Below, one piece after another: positions 1-9,136 of a DNA stretch of 64,000 bases. Each line of letters begins with the position of its first letter. Position 1 is the first letter of the stretch. Source of the DNA: Isoptericola cucumis. GTDB lineage: Bacteria; Actinomycetota; Actinomycetes; Actinomycetales; Cellulomonadaceae. A program made the position numbers and the translations under genes. The DNA is taken from contig NZ_BMDG01000003.1 in NCBI RefSeq assembly GCF_014635665.1, forward strand, positions 310,001-374,000, written 5' to 3'. Below the pieces are notes generated by a model. That model was not told where the DNA came from. It searched no databases and worked only from the letters and a program-made list of their open reading frames with translations.

Positions 1-218
1 GCCCGGTGGAGCTGCTCGGGTACCTGGAGCTCGCCGCGCCGGGCGCGCTCGACGACGCCTTCGCGGACGGCGACGTGCCCGCAGCCGGCCTGCGGCGCGT
101 GACGACCGTGCGTGCCGACGGCAGCACGCGCGACCTCGTGCTGCCACAGGTGCCGATCGCCGTGCCCGGCTCCGGCGACCCCGAGGACGACCCCGAGCAC
201 GAGGAGAAGGACGCATGA
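1..218 (+). CDS. jetA: JetA/MksF-like (DUF3375) Wadjet subunit, 5'-truncated
   Basis: Only the last 71 codons are present; the frame is open to the window edge, so the true start lies upstream. The visible tail reads ELLGYLELA near its beginning and ends in an acidic D/E-rich stretch. I assign it to the DUF3375 (JetA, kleisin-like MksF) family mainly from position: it overlaps the following DUF4194 gene by ATGA and is followed by an SMC-type ATPase, the JetA-JetB-JetC order of Wadjet anti-plasmid systems. In that family JetA bridges the JetC ATPase heads. The fragment alone would not be enough for the call. Confidence 0.6.
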   Translation, partial: PVELLGYLELAAPGALDDAFADGDVPAAGLRRVTTVRADGSTRDLVLPQVPIAVPGSGDPEDDPEHEEKDA

Positions 219-1000
219 CCGACGTGGCCGACACCGAGGCTCCCGAGGCTCCCGACACCGGGGCGTCGGAGGACCCCGGCCTCTCCGGGGCGGACGGATC
301 CTTCGTCGCGCCGTCGGCGATGGAGGACGACGTCGAGGCGCTGTTCGCGGGCGACACCGGGGTGCTGCCGTACGCCGCGCGACGGGCGCTGGCGCTCGTG
401 CTGCAGCGTCGCTACCTGTCGGCGGCCGGCCACCCGACGGAGTGGAAGGCCCTGCTCGCCCACCAGGGAGTGCTGGCCTCGCGCTGCCACGACATGTTCG
501 TCGAGCTGGTGGTCGACCGCGACTACGAGATCGCCTACAAGCGCCAGGTCCGCTCCGACGGGCTGAGCATCCCCGTACTGCTCAAGGACGAGCCCTACCG
601 GCGGGTCGAGACGCTGCTCATGCTGTTCGCCCGCAACCGGTTCCGGCAGGAGCAGGGCGCCGGCGAACGGGCGGCGTACGTGGACGCGGAGGAGCTGGTC
701 ACCTACGCGCTGGGCTTTCTCGCCCAGGACGAGACGAACCTCGCCGGCCGCCGCCGGGAGATCGACAACGCCGTCGCGGCGCTGGTGCGCGAGCACGTGC
801 TGGACGAGGTCGCGGCGGGGCGCTACCGCGTCCAGCCGGTCGTCGAGGTGCTGCTGCCCGTGGAGCGGCTGCGCGAGCTGTCCGCGTGGTTGCGCTCGCC
901 GTCGGCGACCGAGCCGGCCGAGCAGACCGAGCCCGACGGGCCTGCGGAGCCCGCCGAGACGACCGACGTCGTGGACGAGGACGAGGAGGCCCGGGCGTGA
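215..1000 (+). CDS. jetB: JetB/MksE-like DUF4194 protein (Wadjet subunit)
   Basis: Encodes 261 residues. The ATG overlaps the stop of the upstream gene (ATGA) and the TGA overlaps the next start (GTGA), so the three genes are translationally coupled. The central part (about residues 45-230) has the winged-helix-like pattern of DUF4194: a segment around YKRQVRSDGLSIPVLLKDE, then RVETLLMLFARNRF and a long helical region. Both ends are acidic and low in complexity. In Wadjet/MksBEF complexes this subunit is the KITE-type partner binding the kleisin JetA. Family assignment rests on these motifs plus the flanking SMC gene. Confidence 0.8.
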   Translation: MTDVADTEAPEAPDTGASEDPGLSGADGSFVAPSAMEDDVEALFAGDTGVLPYAARRALALVLQRRYLSAAGHPTEWKALLAHQGVLASRCHDMFVELVVDRDYEIAYKRQVRSDGLSIPVLLKDEPYRRVETLLMLFARNRFRQEQGAGERAAYVDAEELVTYALGFLAQDETNLAGRRREIDNAVAALVREHVLDEVAAGRYRVQPVVEVLLPVERLRELSAWLRSPSATEPAEQTEPDGPAEPAETTDVVDEDEEARA

Positions 1001-4000
1001 CGCTCACCGGCGACATCACCAGCGGCATCACCAGCGGCATCACCAGCGACGCGGTCGAGCAGGCCCCTGCACCCCGGATGCAGCAGTCGCTGTTCGGCCT
1101 CATCCCGTCGGCGTCCGACGGGCGGCAGTGGGTGGCGCGCTCGGTGCAGCTGGTCAACTGGGGCGGCTACCACGGCCACCACGAGATCCGCCTGGCCGGC
1201 ACCACGACGCTGCTCACCGGGGCGTCCGGCTCGGGCAAGTCCACGCTGCTGGACGCGTACATCGCCCTGATGATGAGCCACACGACGCCGTTCAACGGCG
1301 CGTCCAACGGCGCCACGAGCGGGCGGGCGCGCGGCCAGGAGCAGCGCAACGTCGTGTCGTACGCCCGCGGCAAGCTCGACGAGCAGCGCAGCGGCGGGGC
1401 GGCGACGGCGAAGGACCGGGTGCTGCGGGGGGAGTCCTCGGACACCTGGTCGGCGATCGCGATGACCTGGTCGTCGCAGGCGGGCGAGCGGCTCACCGCG
1501 CTGCGCGCGTGGTACGTCCCGCGCGGTGCGACGCGCACCGACGAGACGACGGCCGTGCGCGCCGTCGTCGACGCGGACTTCGACGCCCGCGGGCTGGAGC
1601 CGCTCGCCGCGCAGCGCTTCGCCCGGGCCGGGCTCGCGGCCGCCGGCCTCACCACGTTCGACACCGACAAGGCGTTCGCGACGCGGCTGCACGCCGCGCT
1701 CGGCATCGGCGCCGCCGGCGACGGGGACACCGCGATGCAGCTGCTGGGCCGCATCCAGGCGGGCCAGCAGATCACCACGGTCGACTCCCTGTACAAGGCC
1801 ATGGTGCTGGAGGAGCCCGAGACGGTGCGCGTCGCCGCCCGTGCCGTCGCCCACTTCGACGAGCTCAGCGAGGTCCGCCACGAGATGGACCGCGCCCAGC
1901 GGCAGGTGGACGTGCTGCGCCCCATGCTGACCCACCGCCAGGCGATCGACGACGCCGTCGCCGCGCGCCGCGTCGTCGACGGCCTCGGGGTGGAGGGCCC
2001 GCCGGACGCGGGCGACGACGCCCCCACGCCCTTCACGGCGTGGCGCGACCGCACCCAGCTCGAGCTGCTGCGGGACGCCGAGACGGAGAACCGGAACCAG
2101 CACCGGACGGCGGCCGAGCGGGTCGCCGTCGCCGAGCAGCGCATCACCGCCGCGGAGACCGAGCTGGACCAGGTGCGCGCCGACCAGCGCAAGAACGGCG
2201 GCGACGCCATCGAGGCGGCCGAGCGGGACGTCCGGGAGGCCGAGCGCGTGCTCGCCGACGCGCGGCGGGCACGGGCGGAGCTCGAGGGCCAGCTCGCCCC
2301 GCTCGAGCGGGAGGTCTCCTCCCGCCGCGACCTGGACGCCCTGCACGCCGACGCCCGCCGCTACCGCGAGGCCCGTGACGGGCACACGGACGCGCTGTCC
2401 GAGGCGGTGCTGGAGGCCAGCCGCCGCGAGAAGGCGGCCGGCGAGGCGCTGGCGGAGCTCGAGCGGGAGGCGGCCTCGCTGCGCGACCGGCGAGGGAACG
2501 TGCCCCGGGAGCTGCACGAGGCGCGCGTCGCGCTCGCGCGGGCCGCCGGCCTGCGCGCCGAGGACGTGCCGTTCGTCGCGGAGCTGCTCGAGGTGCGCGG
2601 CGAGTACGAGCCGTGGCGGGAGGCGATCGGGCTCGCCCTGGGCGGCTTCGCGCTGACCCTGCTCGTCGACGAGGAGCGGCTGGTGGGCTTCCGGGCTGCG
2701 ATCGACGCCGTGCCGTCGGCGGTGCGCGTGCGGTTCGAGGGCGTGCCCACCGGGCTCGCGCTGCACGAGGAGACCGACCGCTCGCTCCTGCCGGGACGGC
2801 TGGAGATCAAGGCCGGGCCGTTCGGCGGCTGGCTGGCGGGCCGGCTCGCCGAACGCTTCCGGCACGTCTGCGTCGACGACCCGGCCGAGCTCGCCGACCA
2901 CGACCTGGCGCTCACCCGGTCCGGGCAGACCTCCGAGGGCCGGCGCGGCGCGCACGGCGGCCAGGGGCGGGCGTCGGTGCTGGGCTTCAGCAACCACCGG
3001 CGCCTCGAGGGGCTCGCCGCGGACGTCGAGCAGGCGCGCCAGGAGCTGCGGCTCGCGGCCGAGGCGCTGGCGGGCGCGCGGCTGCGGCAGAAGGGCGAGG
3101 CCGACCACTTCGTCGCCTACAGCCAGGCGCTGCGGGTCGAGTGGGACGACGTCGACGTGGCGGGAGCCGAGGAGCGGCTCGTGGAGCGGCGCGAGCGGCT
3201 GGCCGCGCTCGTCGCGGGTTCCGACGTGCTGCGCGCCCTCAAGGACGACGAGGACGCGCTGCGGGCCCGCCTCACGGAGCTGTACCGCGAGCGCGCCGAC
3301 GGGCAGAACCGGGTGACCGAGCTCGCCGTCGCGTGGAAGCAGATCAGCGACCAGGTGGACCAGGTCGCCGACGCCGTCGAGCGTGCCGACGCGGACGACG
3401 TCCGCCCGACGCCCGAGCAGGCGCAACGCCTGACGGCGCTCATGGCCCAGGTGGGCTGGTCGGGCGCGACGGGGGCGCAGGGCGGCGGCGGGCTCGCCGA
3501 CCTCACCACCGCGGTGGGCGCCGTCGTGCGGGAGCTGCGGCACGAGCGGGAAGCCGCGGACGACGCCGAGCGCGCGGCCCGCGCCGCCCTGCAGGCGCTG
3601 TTCGAGCGCTTCAACGACACCTGGCCCGACCCGAACCGCAGCGCCGACCCCGACGGTGCGTACGAGGACTTCCTGCGGATCTTCTCCGAGCTCGAGTACG
3701 CGCAGCTCTACCGGCTGCGGGACAAGTGGTCGGCACACCTACGCCAGATGTCCGGCGACCAGCTCACGCGCCTGAACAACGGCATCGCGCAGGCGGTCGC
3801 GGAGATCCGTGACCGGATGGAGCCGGTCAACGCGATCCTCGCGACCCTGCCCTTCCGCGACGAGCACCACCGGCTGCGCATCACGGCCACGCCCACGGAG
3901 GGGCAGGACGTCGCGTCCTTCCGCCGTCAGCTGCGCGAGTTCGCGACCGTGCCGTCGGGCGACGTGCCCCTCGCGGAGCACGAGCGCCGCTACGCCCGCA

Positions 4001-4446
4001 TGTCGCGCCTGGTCGACCGCATCCGCCCGGACAGCCCGGAGCACCGCCGGCTGGTGGACGTGCGCGACCACGTGCGCATCAGCGCGGAGTGCGTCGACCT
4101 GGACGGCAACCACGTCAGCGTCTACGACCACATCGCCGGCAAGTCCGGCGGGGAGTCGCAGGAGCTGGTCGCCTTCATCGTCGGCGCCGCGCTGCGCTAC
4201 CAGCTCGGCGACGCCGGGGCCGAGCGCCCCCGCTACGCGCCCGTCTTCCTCGACGAGGCCTTCATCAAGGCGGACGCGAGGTTCGCCGGGCGCGCCGTCG
4301 GCGCGTGGCGCGGGCTGGGGTTCCAGCTGATCGTCGGCGCGCCGCTGGACAAGGTGAGCGCGCTGGAGCCGCACGCGGACGTCGTGCTGCAGGCGATCAA
4401 GGACGCGTCCGGCAGGACGCGGCTGGTGACGCTCGTGGGGGAGTGA
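997..4446 (+). CDS. jetC: JetC/MksB-like SMC ATPase of a Wadjet system
   Basis: Encodes 1149 residues from a GTG overlapping the jetB stop; an ATG at 1078 is a possible alternative start. Residues about 50-62 (QLVNWGGYHGHH) precede a Walker A motif GASGSGKS (75-82). Long Glu/Arg-rich coiled-coil arms follow, with a hinge-like region in the middle. The C-terminal head has the ABC signature KSGGES (from 1049) and Walker B VFLDEAF (about 1083-1089). This is the split-head layout of SMC-like proteins. The family compacts and helps cleave circular plasmid DNA by loop extrusion, with JetD as nuclease. No jetD follows; glycogen phosphorylase begins 42 bp later. The N-terminus carries a 12-nt tandem repeat. 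Confidence 0.88.
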   Translation: MTLTGDITSGITSGITSDAVEQAPAPRMQQSLFGLIPSASDGRQWVARSVQLVNWGGYHGHHEIRLAGTTTLLTGASGSGKSTLLDAYIALMMSHTTPFNGASNGATSGRARGQEQRNVVSYARGKLDEQRSGGAATAKDRVLRGESSDTWSAIAMTWSSQAGERLTALRAWYVPRGATRTDETTAVRAVVDADFDARGLEPLAAQRFARAGLAAAGLTTFDTDKAFATRLHAALGIGAAGDGDTAMQLLGRIQAGQQITTVDSLYKAMVLEEPETVRVAARAVAHFDELSEVRHEMDRAQRQVDVLRPMLTHRQAIDDAVAARRVVDGLGVEGPPDAGDDAPTPFTAWRDRTQLELLRDAETENRNQHRTAAERVAVAEQRITAAETELDQVRADQRKNGGDAIEAAERDVREAERVLADARRARAELEGQLAPLEREVSSRRDLDALHADARRYREARDGHTDALSEAVLEASRREKAAGEALAELEREAASLRDRRGNVPRELHEARVALARAAGLRAEDVPFVAELLEVRGEYEPWREAIGLALGGFALTLLVDEERLVGFRAAIDAVPSAVRVRFEGVPTGLALHEETDRSLLPGRLEIKAGPFGGWLAGRLAERFRHVCVDDPAELADHDLALTRSGQTSEGRRGAHGGQGRASVLGFSNHRRLEGLAADVEQARQELRLAAEALAGARLRQKGEADHFVAYSQALRVEWDDVDVAGAEERLVERRERLAALVAGSDVLRALKDDEDALRARLTELYRERADGQNRVTELAVAWKQISDQVDQVADAVERADADDVRPTPEQAQRLTALMAQVGWSGATGAQGGGGLADLTTAVGAVVRELRHEREAADDAERAARAALQALFERFNDTWPDPNRSADPDGAYEDFLRIFSELEYAQLYRLRDKWSAHLRQMSGDQLTRLNNGIAQAVAEIRDRMEPVNAILATLPFRDEHHRLRITATPTEGQDVASFRRQLREFATVPSGDVPLAEHERRYARMSRLVDRIRPDSPEHRRLVDVRDHVRISAECVDLDGNHVSVYDHIAGKSGGESQELVAFIVGAALRYQLGDAGAERPRYAPVFLDEAFIKADARFAGRAVGAWRGLGFQLIVGAPLDKVSALEPHADVVLQAIKDASGRTRLVTLVGE
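1015..1050 (+). repeat. three 12-bp tandem repeats at the 5' end of jetC
   Basis: The unit ATCACCAGCGGC occurs three times in direct succession, the last with one change. In frame it encodes ITSG-ITSG-ITSD. It lies upstream of the conserved SMC head, in a tail likely to be disordered, and could vary in copy number. Confidence 0.9.
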
Positions 4447-4476
4447 CGGCCCCCGGCGGCGCGGCGGGCGTCTGTG

Positions 4477-4482
4477 TACTGT
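4477..4482 (+). promoter_or_regulatory. -10 hexamer TACTGT of glgP (leaderless)
   Basis: TACTGT lies exactly 6 nt before a GTG start. In actinobacteria such spacing normally puts the transcription start on the first base of the start codon. It supports 4489 over the earlier in-frame GTG at 4474. Confidence 0.55.
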
Positions 4483-4488
4483 CGTGAC

Positions 4489-6957
4489 GTGACCGAGACC
4501 ACGCCGCTGATCACCAGCCCCGAGCACTCCGTGGAAGGTTTCGTCCGGGAGTTCCTGCGCGAGCTGAACTTCACGCAGGGCACGGTGCTGGAACGCGCCA
4601 CGACGAACGACGCCTACCTCGCGCTGGCCCGCACGGTGCGGCACTACCTGATGTCGCGGTGGATCGAGACCACGGTGGACCACTACCGCGCGCAGCCCAA
4701 GGCGGTGGCGTACCTGTCGGCCGAGTACCTGCTGGGCCGGCAGCTCGACAACGCGCTCCTGGCGGCCGACCTGGAGGAGATCGCCGCGGAGGGGCTCGCC
4801 AGCCTCGGCCTGGACCTCGCCGAGCTGCGCGACGCGGAGGTGGAGCCGGGGCTCGGCAACGGGGGCCTCGGGCGGCTCGCCGCGTGCTTCGTGGACTCGC
4901 TGGCCACGATGAGCGTGCCCGCCATCGGCTACGGCATCCGGTACGAGTACGGCATCTTCCGCCAGCGGTTCGCGGGCGGGCGGCAGGTCGAGGAGCCGGA
5001 CACGTGGCTCGCCGGGGGAGCGCCGTGGGAGTTCGCGCACCCCGAGCACGCGGTGACGGTGGGCTTCGGCGGGCACACGGAGAAGTACACCGGCGACGAC
5101 GGCGTCGAGCGCTCCCGCTGGGTGCCGGGCTGGCAGGTGCTCGGCGTCCCGTACAACTACATGGTGCCCGGCTACCGCAACGGCCGGGTCAACACGCTGC
5201 GGCTGTGGAGCGCGCGGGCCACGCACGCCTTCGACCTGCAGATCTTCAACGAGGGCGACTACGTGGACGCCGTCCGGTCGCGGACGTTCGCCGAGAACAT
5301 CTCCAAGGTGCTCTACCCGGAGGACTCGACGCCGCAGGGCAAGGAGCTGCGCCTGCAGCAGCAGTACTTCTTCGTCGCCTGCTCGATCCGCGACTTCGTC
5401 GACCAGCTGCTGCCGGCGGGCTTCGACCTGCGCCGCCTGCCCGAGCGGATCGTCTTCCAGCTCAACGACACCCACCCCGTCGTCGCGATCCCCGAGCTGA
5501 TGCGCGTGCTCGTCGACGACGAGGGCTTCGGCTGGGACGAGGCGTGGGACGTCACGCGGCGCTGCTTCGCCTACACCTGTCACACGCTGCTGCCGGAGGC
5601 CCTCGAGGTCTGGTCGGTCGAGCTGATGGGCCGGCTGCTGCCGCGGCACCTGGAGATCATCTACCGCATCAACGAGGAGTTCCTCGCGCAGGTGCGGGAG
5701 CGCTCGGGCGGCGACGAGCTGCTGGTGCGGCGGATGTCGATCATCGCCGAGCATCCGCAGCGTGCCGTGCGGATGGCGTTCCTCGCCACCGTGGCGGCCA
5801 CCAGGGTCAACGGCGTCGCCGAGCTGCACTCCCAGCTGCTGCGCGACAAGGTGCTGGCCGACTTCGCGCAGCTCTGGCCGGAGAAGTTCACCAACGTGAC
5901 CAACGGCGTCACGCCGCGGCGCTTCGTCCGGCTCGCCAACCCCGGGCTGTCCGGGCTGATCACCGAGGCGATCGGCGACGGCTGGGTCACCGACCTCGAC
6001 CGGCTGCGCGAGCTGGAGCCGCTCGCCGACGACGCGGAGTTCCGGCGCCGCTTCCGCGAGGTCAAGGCCGCGAACAAGGGCCGGCTCGTGGACGTGCTGC
6101 GCCGCCGGGACGGTATCGAGGTCGACCCGGGCACGATGCTCGACGTCATGGTCAAGCGCCTGCACGAGTACAAGCGCCAGCTGCTCAAGCTGCTGCACGT
6201 CGTGACGCTGTACGACCGGATCACCGCGGGCGAGGTGAGCGTGGACGACGTCCCGGCGCGCACCGTCGTCTTCGGCGCCAAGGCCGCGCCGGGCTACGTG
6301 ATGGCGAAGGAGATCATCGCGCTGATCAACCACGTGGGCGCCGTCGTCAACGCGCACCCGGACGTCTCGACCGTGCTGCGGGTGGCGTTCCCCGCGAACT
6401 ACGACGTCACCGTCGCCGAGACGCTGATCCCGGCCGCCGACCTCTCCGAGCAGATCTCGCTCGCCGGCAAGGAGGCGTCGGGCACCGGGAACATGAAGTT
6501 CGCGCTCAACGGCGCGCTCACCATCGGCACCGACGACGGCGCGAACGTGGAGATCCGCCGGCTCGTGGGCGACGACAACTTCTTCCTGTTCGGGCTCACC
6601 GAGCCGGAGGCCAGCGCGATCGCGGAGGCCGGCTACCGGCCGTCGTCGTACTACGAGGAGAACCCGGGCCTGCGCCGAGCGCTGGACCTCGTCGCGTCGG
6701 GGGCGTTCTCCGACGGCGACCGCGGGGCCTTCGAGCCGGTCGTGGCGAACCTGCTGGCGGAGGACCGGTTCATGGTGCTCGCCGACTACCAGGCGTACCT
6801 CGACGCGCAGGCGCGCGTGGAGGCGGCCTACGCCGACCCGGACGCGTGGAGCCGGTCGGCCGTGCTCAACGTCGCACGCTCCGGGTTCTTCTCCTCGGAC
6901 CGCTCGATGCGCGACTACCTCGACCGCGTCTGGCACGCCCGCCCCCTGCCGGGCTGA
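4489..6957 (+). CDS. glgP: glycogen/alpha-glucan phosphorylase (GT35)
   Basis: Encodes 822 residues, the usual length of classical GT35 phosphorylases. It releases glucose-1-phosphate from alpha-1,4-glucans with pyridoxal phosphate. Visible family motifs are GLGNGGLGRLAACF near residue 120, the substrate-loop region KEYKRQ-like VKRLHEYKRQ, and the PLP-lysine box ASGTGNMKFALNGALTIGT with the lysine near residue 670. The start is chosen from the -10 hexamer 6 nt upstream. It is transcribed alone, between the Wadjet remnant and degV, with no other glycogen genes here, so the operon context is uninformative. Cytoplasmic. Confidence 0.95.
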   Translation: MTETTPLITSPEHSVEGFVREFLRELNFTQGTVLERATTNDAYLALARTVRHYLMSRWIETTVDHYRAQPKAVAYLSAEYLLGRQLDNALLAADLEEIAAEGLASLGLDLAELRDAEVEPGLGNGGLGRLAACFVDSLATMSVPAIGYGIRYEYGIFRQRFAGGRQVEEPDTWLAGGAPWEFAHPEHAVTVGFGGHTEKYTGDDGVERSRWVPGWQVLGVPYNYMVPGYRNGRVNTLRLWSARATHAFDLQIFNEGDYVDAVRSRTFAENISKVLYPEDSTPQGKELRLQQQYFFVACSIRDFVDQLLPAGFDLRRLPERIVFQLNDTHPVVAIPELMRVLVDDEGFGWDEAWDVTRRCFAYTCHTLLPEALEVWSVELMGRLLPRHLEIIYRINEEFLAQVRERSGGDELLVRRMSIIAEHPQRAVRMAFLATVAATRVNGVAELHSQLLRDKVLADFAQLWPEKFTNVTNGVTPRRFVRLANPGLSGLITEAIGDGWVTDLDRLRELEPLADDAEFRRRFREVKAANKGRLVDVLRRRDGIEVDPGTMLDVMVKRLHEYKRQLLKLLHVVTLYDRITAGEVSVDDVPARTVVFGAKAAPGYVMAKEIIALINHVGAVVNAHPDVSTVLRVAFPANYDVTVAETLIPAADLSEQISLAGKEASGTGNMKFALNGALTIGTDDGANVEIRRLVGDDNFFLFGLTEPEASAIAEAGYRPSSYYEENPGLRRALDLVASGAFSDGDRGAFEPVVANLLAEDRFMVLADYQAYLDAQARVEAAYADPDAWSRSAVLNVARSGFFSSDRSMRDYLDRVWHARPLPG

Positions 6958-7040
6958 CCCCCGGCGGCGTGGGGCGCGCGAGGCGCTCACCGTCCCGCGC
7001 GACCGGGGACCGACGGTGCTCGACGGCACGGGCCGGGCAC

Positions 7041-7046
7041 TAGACT
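7041..7046 (+). promoter_or_regulatory. -10 hexamer TAGACT of the DegV gene
   Basis: TAGACT ends 9 nt before the ATG, with no Shine-Dalgarno in between, suggesting an mRNA with at most a few untranslated bases. Confidence 0.45.
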
Positions 7047-7055
7047 CCTGGCCTC

Positions 7056-7937
7056 ATGTCCCGACCGACTCCCACGGTCCGTGTCGTCACCGACTCGACC
7101 GCCTGCCTGCCCGACGGGGCCGCCGACGACGGCGGCCCCGTCGTCGTGCCGCTGCGGGTGCTGGCCGGGGAGCGCTCCTGGCGCGAGGGGGTGGACATCG
7201 CCCCGCCCGAGGTGGCCGCGCGCATCGGCGCCGGGGAGCGCCTGACGACGTCGCAGCCGCCGGGCGAGGACTTCGCCGCCGTCTTCCGCGAGCTGGCGTC
7301 CGACGGCGCCCGGGCGGTGGTGGCGGTGCACCTGTCGGGCGGGATGTCCGGGACGGCGGACGCGGCGGCGCGGGCCGGGCAGCGCGCGATGCTCCCGGTG
7401 CGGGTGGTCGACTCGCGGACCGTCGCGATGGCGCTCGGGTTCGCCGCGCTGGAGGCCGCACGGTGCGCCGCGGAAGGTCACGACGCCGCCCACGTCGCCG
7501 CGCGGGCGCAGCAGGTGGCGGCCGCCAGCGAGACCGTGTTCCTCGTCGAGTCGCTGGATCACCTGCGCCGGGGCGGGCGGCTGTCCGGCCCGGCGGCCGT
7601 GCTGGGCGGCGCGCTGGGCGTGCGTCCCATCCTCGCGGTGCGCGACGGGGGCATCGAGCTGGTGCAGCGGGTGCGCACCCGCCGCGCGGCGACCGACCGG
7701 CTGATCGACCTGGCGGTGCGGCGTGCGGCACGGTGCGACGCTCCCGGTGTCGCGGTGCACCACCTGGGCGCGCCCGAGCGGGCGGCCGAGGTCGCCGAGC
7801 GGCTGCAGGAGCGCACCGGCACGACGCCCGTCGTGACGCCGGTGAGCGCGGTGCTGGGCGCGCACGCCGGGCCCGGGGCGCTCGCCGTCGTGGTCGCCGA
7901 CCTCGGCAACCACGGGCACGACGAACCCCCTTTGTAG
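7056..7937 (+). CDS. DegV family fatty-acid-binding protein
   Basis: Encodes 293 residues. It opens with VRVVTDSTACLPD, the DegV ligand-site motif. It continues with TSQPPGEDF, the VHLSGGMSGT segment with the Ser/Gly cluster contacting the fatty-acid carboxylate, VVDSRTVAMALGF, and ETVFLVESLDHLRRGGRL, all expected family landmarks. In other bacteria DegV/FakB proteins present fatty acids to the kinase FakA. No fakA-like (DAK-type) gene is seen in this window, so its partner is unknown. It sits immediately upstream of the comE genes but is separated from them by 100 bp containing a distinct promoter. Confidence 0.9.
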   Translation: MSRPTPTVRVVTDSTACLPDGAADDGGPVVVPLRVLAGERSWREGVDIAPPEVAARIGAGERLTTSQPPGEDFAAVFRELASDGARAVVAVHLSGGMSGTADAAARAGQRAMLPVRVVDSRTVAMALGFAALEAARCAAEGHDAAHVAARAQQVAAASETVFLVESLDHLRRGGRLSGPAAVLGGALGVRPILAVRDGGIELVQRVRTRRAATDRLIDLAVRRAARCDAPGVAVHHLGAPERAAEVAERLQERTGTTPVVTPVSAVLGAHAGPGALAVVVADLGNHGHDEPPL

Positions 7938-8026
7938 GGACCTGGCAGCTCGGGCGCCGAGGCTGTCCCCAGGTGGCGCCGTCCACATGGTCGGGCCGGC
8001 GGCCCCTGGCGGCGCGGGGACGTCCC

Positions 8027-8032
8027 TAGCGT
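8027..8032 (+). promoter_or_regulatory. -10 hexamer TAGCGT of comEA (leaderless)
   Basis: TAGCGT lies 6 nt before the GTG start, supporting 8039 rather than the ATG at 8048. Confidence 0.5.
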
Positions 8033-8038
8033 CGTCGC

Positions 8039-9136
8039 GTGACCTCGATGGAACGGCTCGACGACCTCACGGGGCGGGGCCCTGCCGGCAGCCCGGCCGA
8101 CACCACTGCCGACGGCCCGGAAGCCCGTCCGCCCGGCGGGCTCCCCGACGACCTCGCCGCGGCGACGGCGCGGCTGCACGCCTGGCACGCGGTGGCCGAC
8201 GGCCCGCCCGGGGCCGACGTCGCGGGCCGTCCGGGTCCGGACCACCCCGGTCCCGAGGGCCCGGACCCGGACGGTCCGCAGGGCCCGGGCCCGGGCGAGC
8301 TGGCCGACCGGCTGCGGGCCCGCCGGGCTGCCGGACGGTCGGCGAGGCACGTCGCGGCGGCGTACGCCGCCACGCACGGCCACCCGCTGGACGAGGGCGA
8401 CGACGCCTCGGGGCGTCGTCGCTGGGGCCTGGGCCTCCGGACGGCGGTGGTCGCGTCGGTCGTCGTGCTCGTGCTCGCCCTCGGGGTGTCGGTGGTCGCG
8501 TTCCTCCAGCCGGACGACGTGGTCACGCTGGCCGGCGCCGAGCGCCAGCCCGCGGGTGCGGCGTCGACCGAGCCGTCTGCGGAGGCCGACGGCCCCGACG
8601 ACGCCGGCGCCACGGTGCCTGCCGGGGGCGACGCGGCTGCCGCCGCAGACGACCCGGCCGCCACGCCCGCCGGCGTCTCCGCGGACGCGCCCCGGGCCGT
8701 GGTGCACGTCGTCGGCGAGGTGCGCGAGCCGGGGCTGGTGACCGTGCCGGCGGACGCGCGGGTCGCGGACGCCGTGCAGGCGGCCGGCGGGGCGACGCGC
8801 CAGGCGGACACGTCCGCGGTGAACCTGGCACGGGCCGTGGTCGACGGCGAGCAGATCATCGTCCCGGCACCGGGCCAGGCGCCGCCCGCACCGGCTGCGG
8901 GCGAGGACGGGGCCTCTCCGGGCGGTGCGGCCCCCGGCCCCGGCGGCGTGATCGACCTCAACGCGGCGGCGGCGTCCGACCTCGACGCGCTCCCCGGCAT
9001 CGGCCCCGTCCTCGCCGAGCGCGTGGTCGCCTGGCGCGACGAGAACGGGCCGTTCACCAGCGTGGACGAGCTGGAGGAGGTGTCCGGGATCGGGCCGTCC
9101 GTGCTCGAGCAGGTGCGCGACCTGGTCCGGGTGTGA
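8039..9136 (+). CDS. comEA: ComEA family DNA-binding competence protein
   Basis: Encodes 365 residues. Domains in order: a Pro/Gly/Asp-rich cytoplasmic segment (1-130), one membrane span (about 134-155, VVASVVVLVLALGVSVVAFL), an Ala/Asp-rich linker, a SLBB domain (about 220-277, VHVVGEVREPGLVTV), a second low-complexity linker and a tandem helix-hairpin-helix (303-365, IDLNAAAASDLDALPGIGP and EVSGIGPSVLEQV). The HhH module binds double-stranded DNA in ComEA proteins and delivers it to the ComEC channel. The next gene, comEC, overlaps its stop. The unusually long N-terminal extension is typical of actinobacterial versions but low in complexity. Confidence 0.92.
   Translation: MTSMERLDDLTGRGPAGSPADTTADGPEARPPGGLPDDLAAATARLHAWHAVADGPPGADVAGRPGPDHPGPEGPDPDGPQGPGPGELADRLRARRAAGRSARHVAAAYAATHGHPLDEGDDASGRRRWGLGLRTAVVASVVVLVLALGVSVVAFLQPDDVVTLAGAERQPAGAASTEPSAEADGPDDAGATVPAGGDAAAAADDPAATPAGVSADAPRAVVHVVGEVREPGLVTVPADARVADAVQAAGGATRQADTSAVNLARAVVDGEQIIVPAPGQAPPAPAAGEDGASPGGAAPGPGGVIDLNAAAASDLDALPGIGPVLAERVVAWRDENGPFTSVDELEEVSGIGPSVLEQVRDLVRV

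Noticed and set aside
823-3738. Long minus-strand open frame opposite jetC (and similar frames opposite glgP, the LuxR gene and others)
   Set aside because: High GC leaves antisense frames open. Codon third positions fit the plus-strand genes, and the antisense products are low-complexity Arg/Ala/Gly/Pro without domains.
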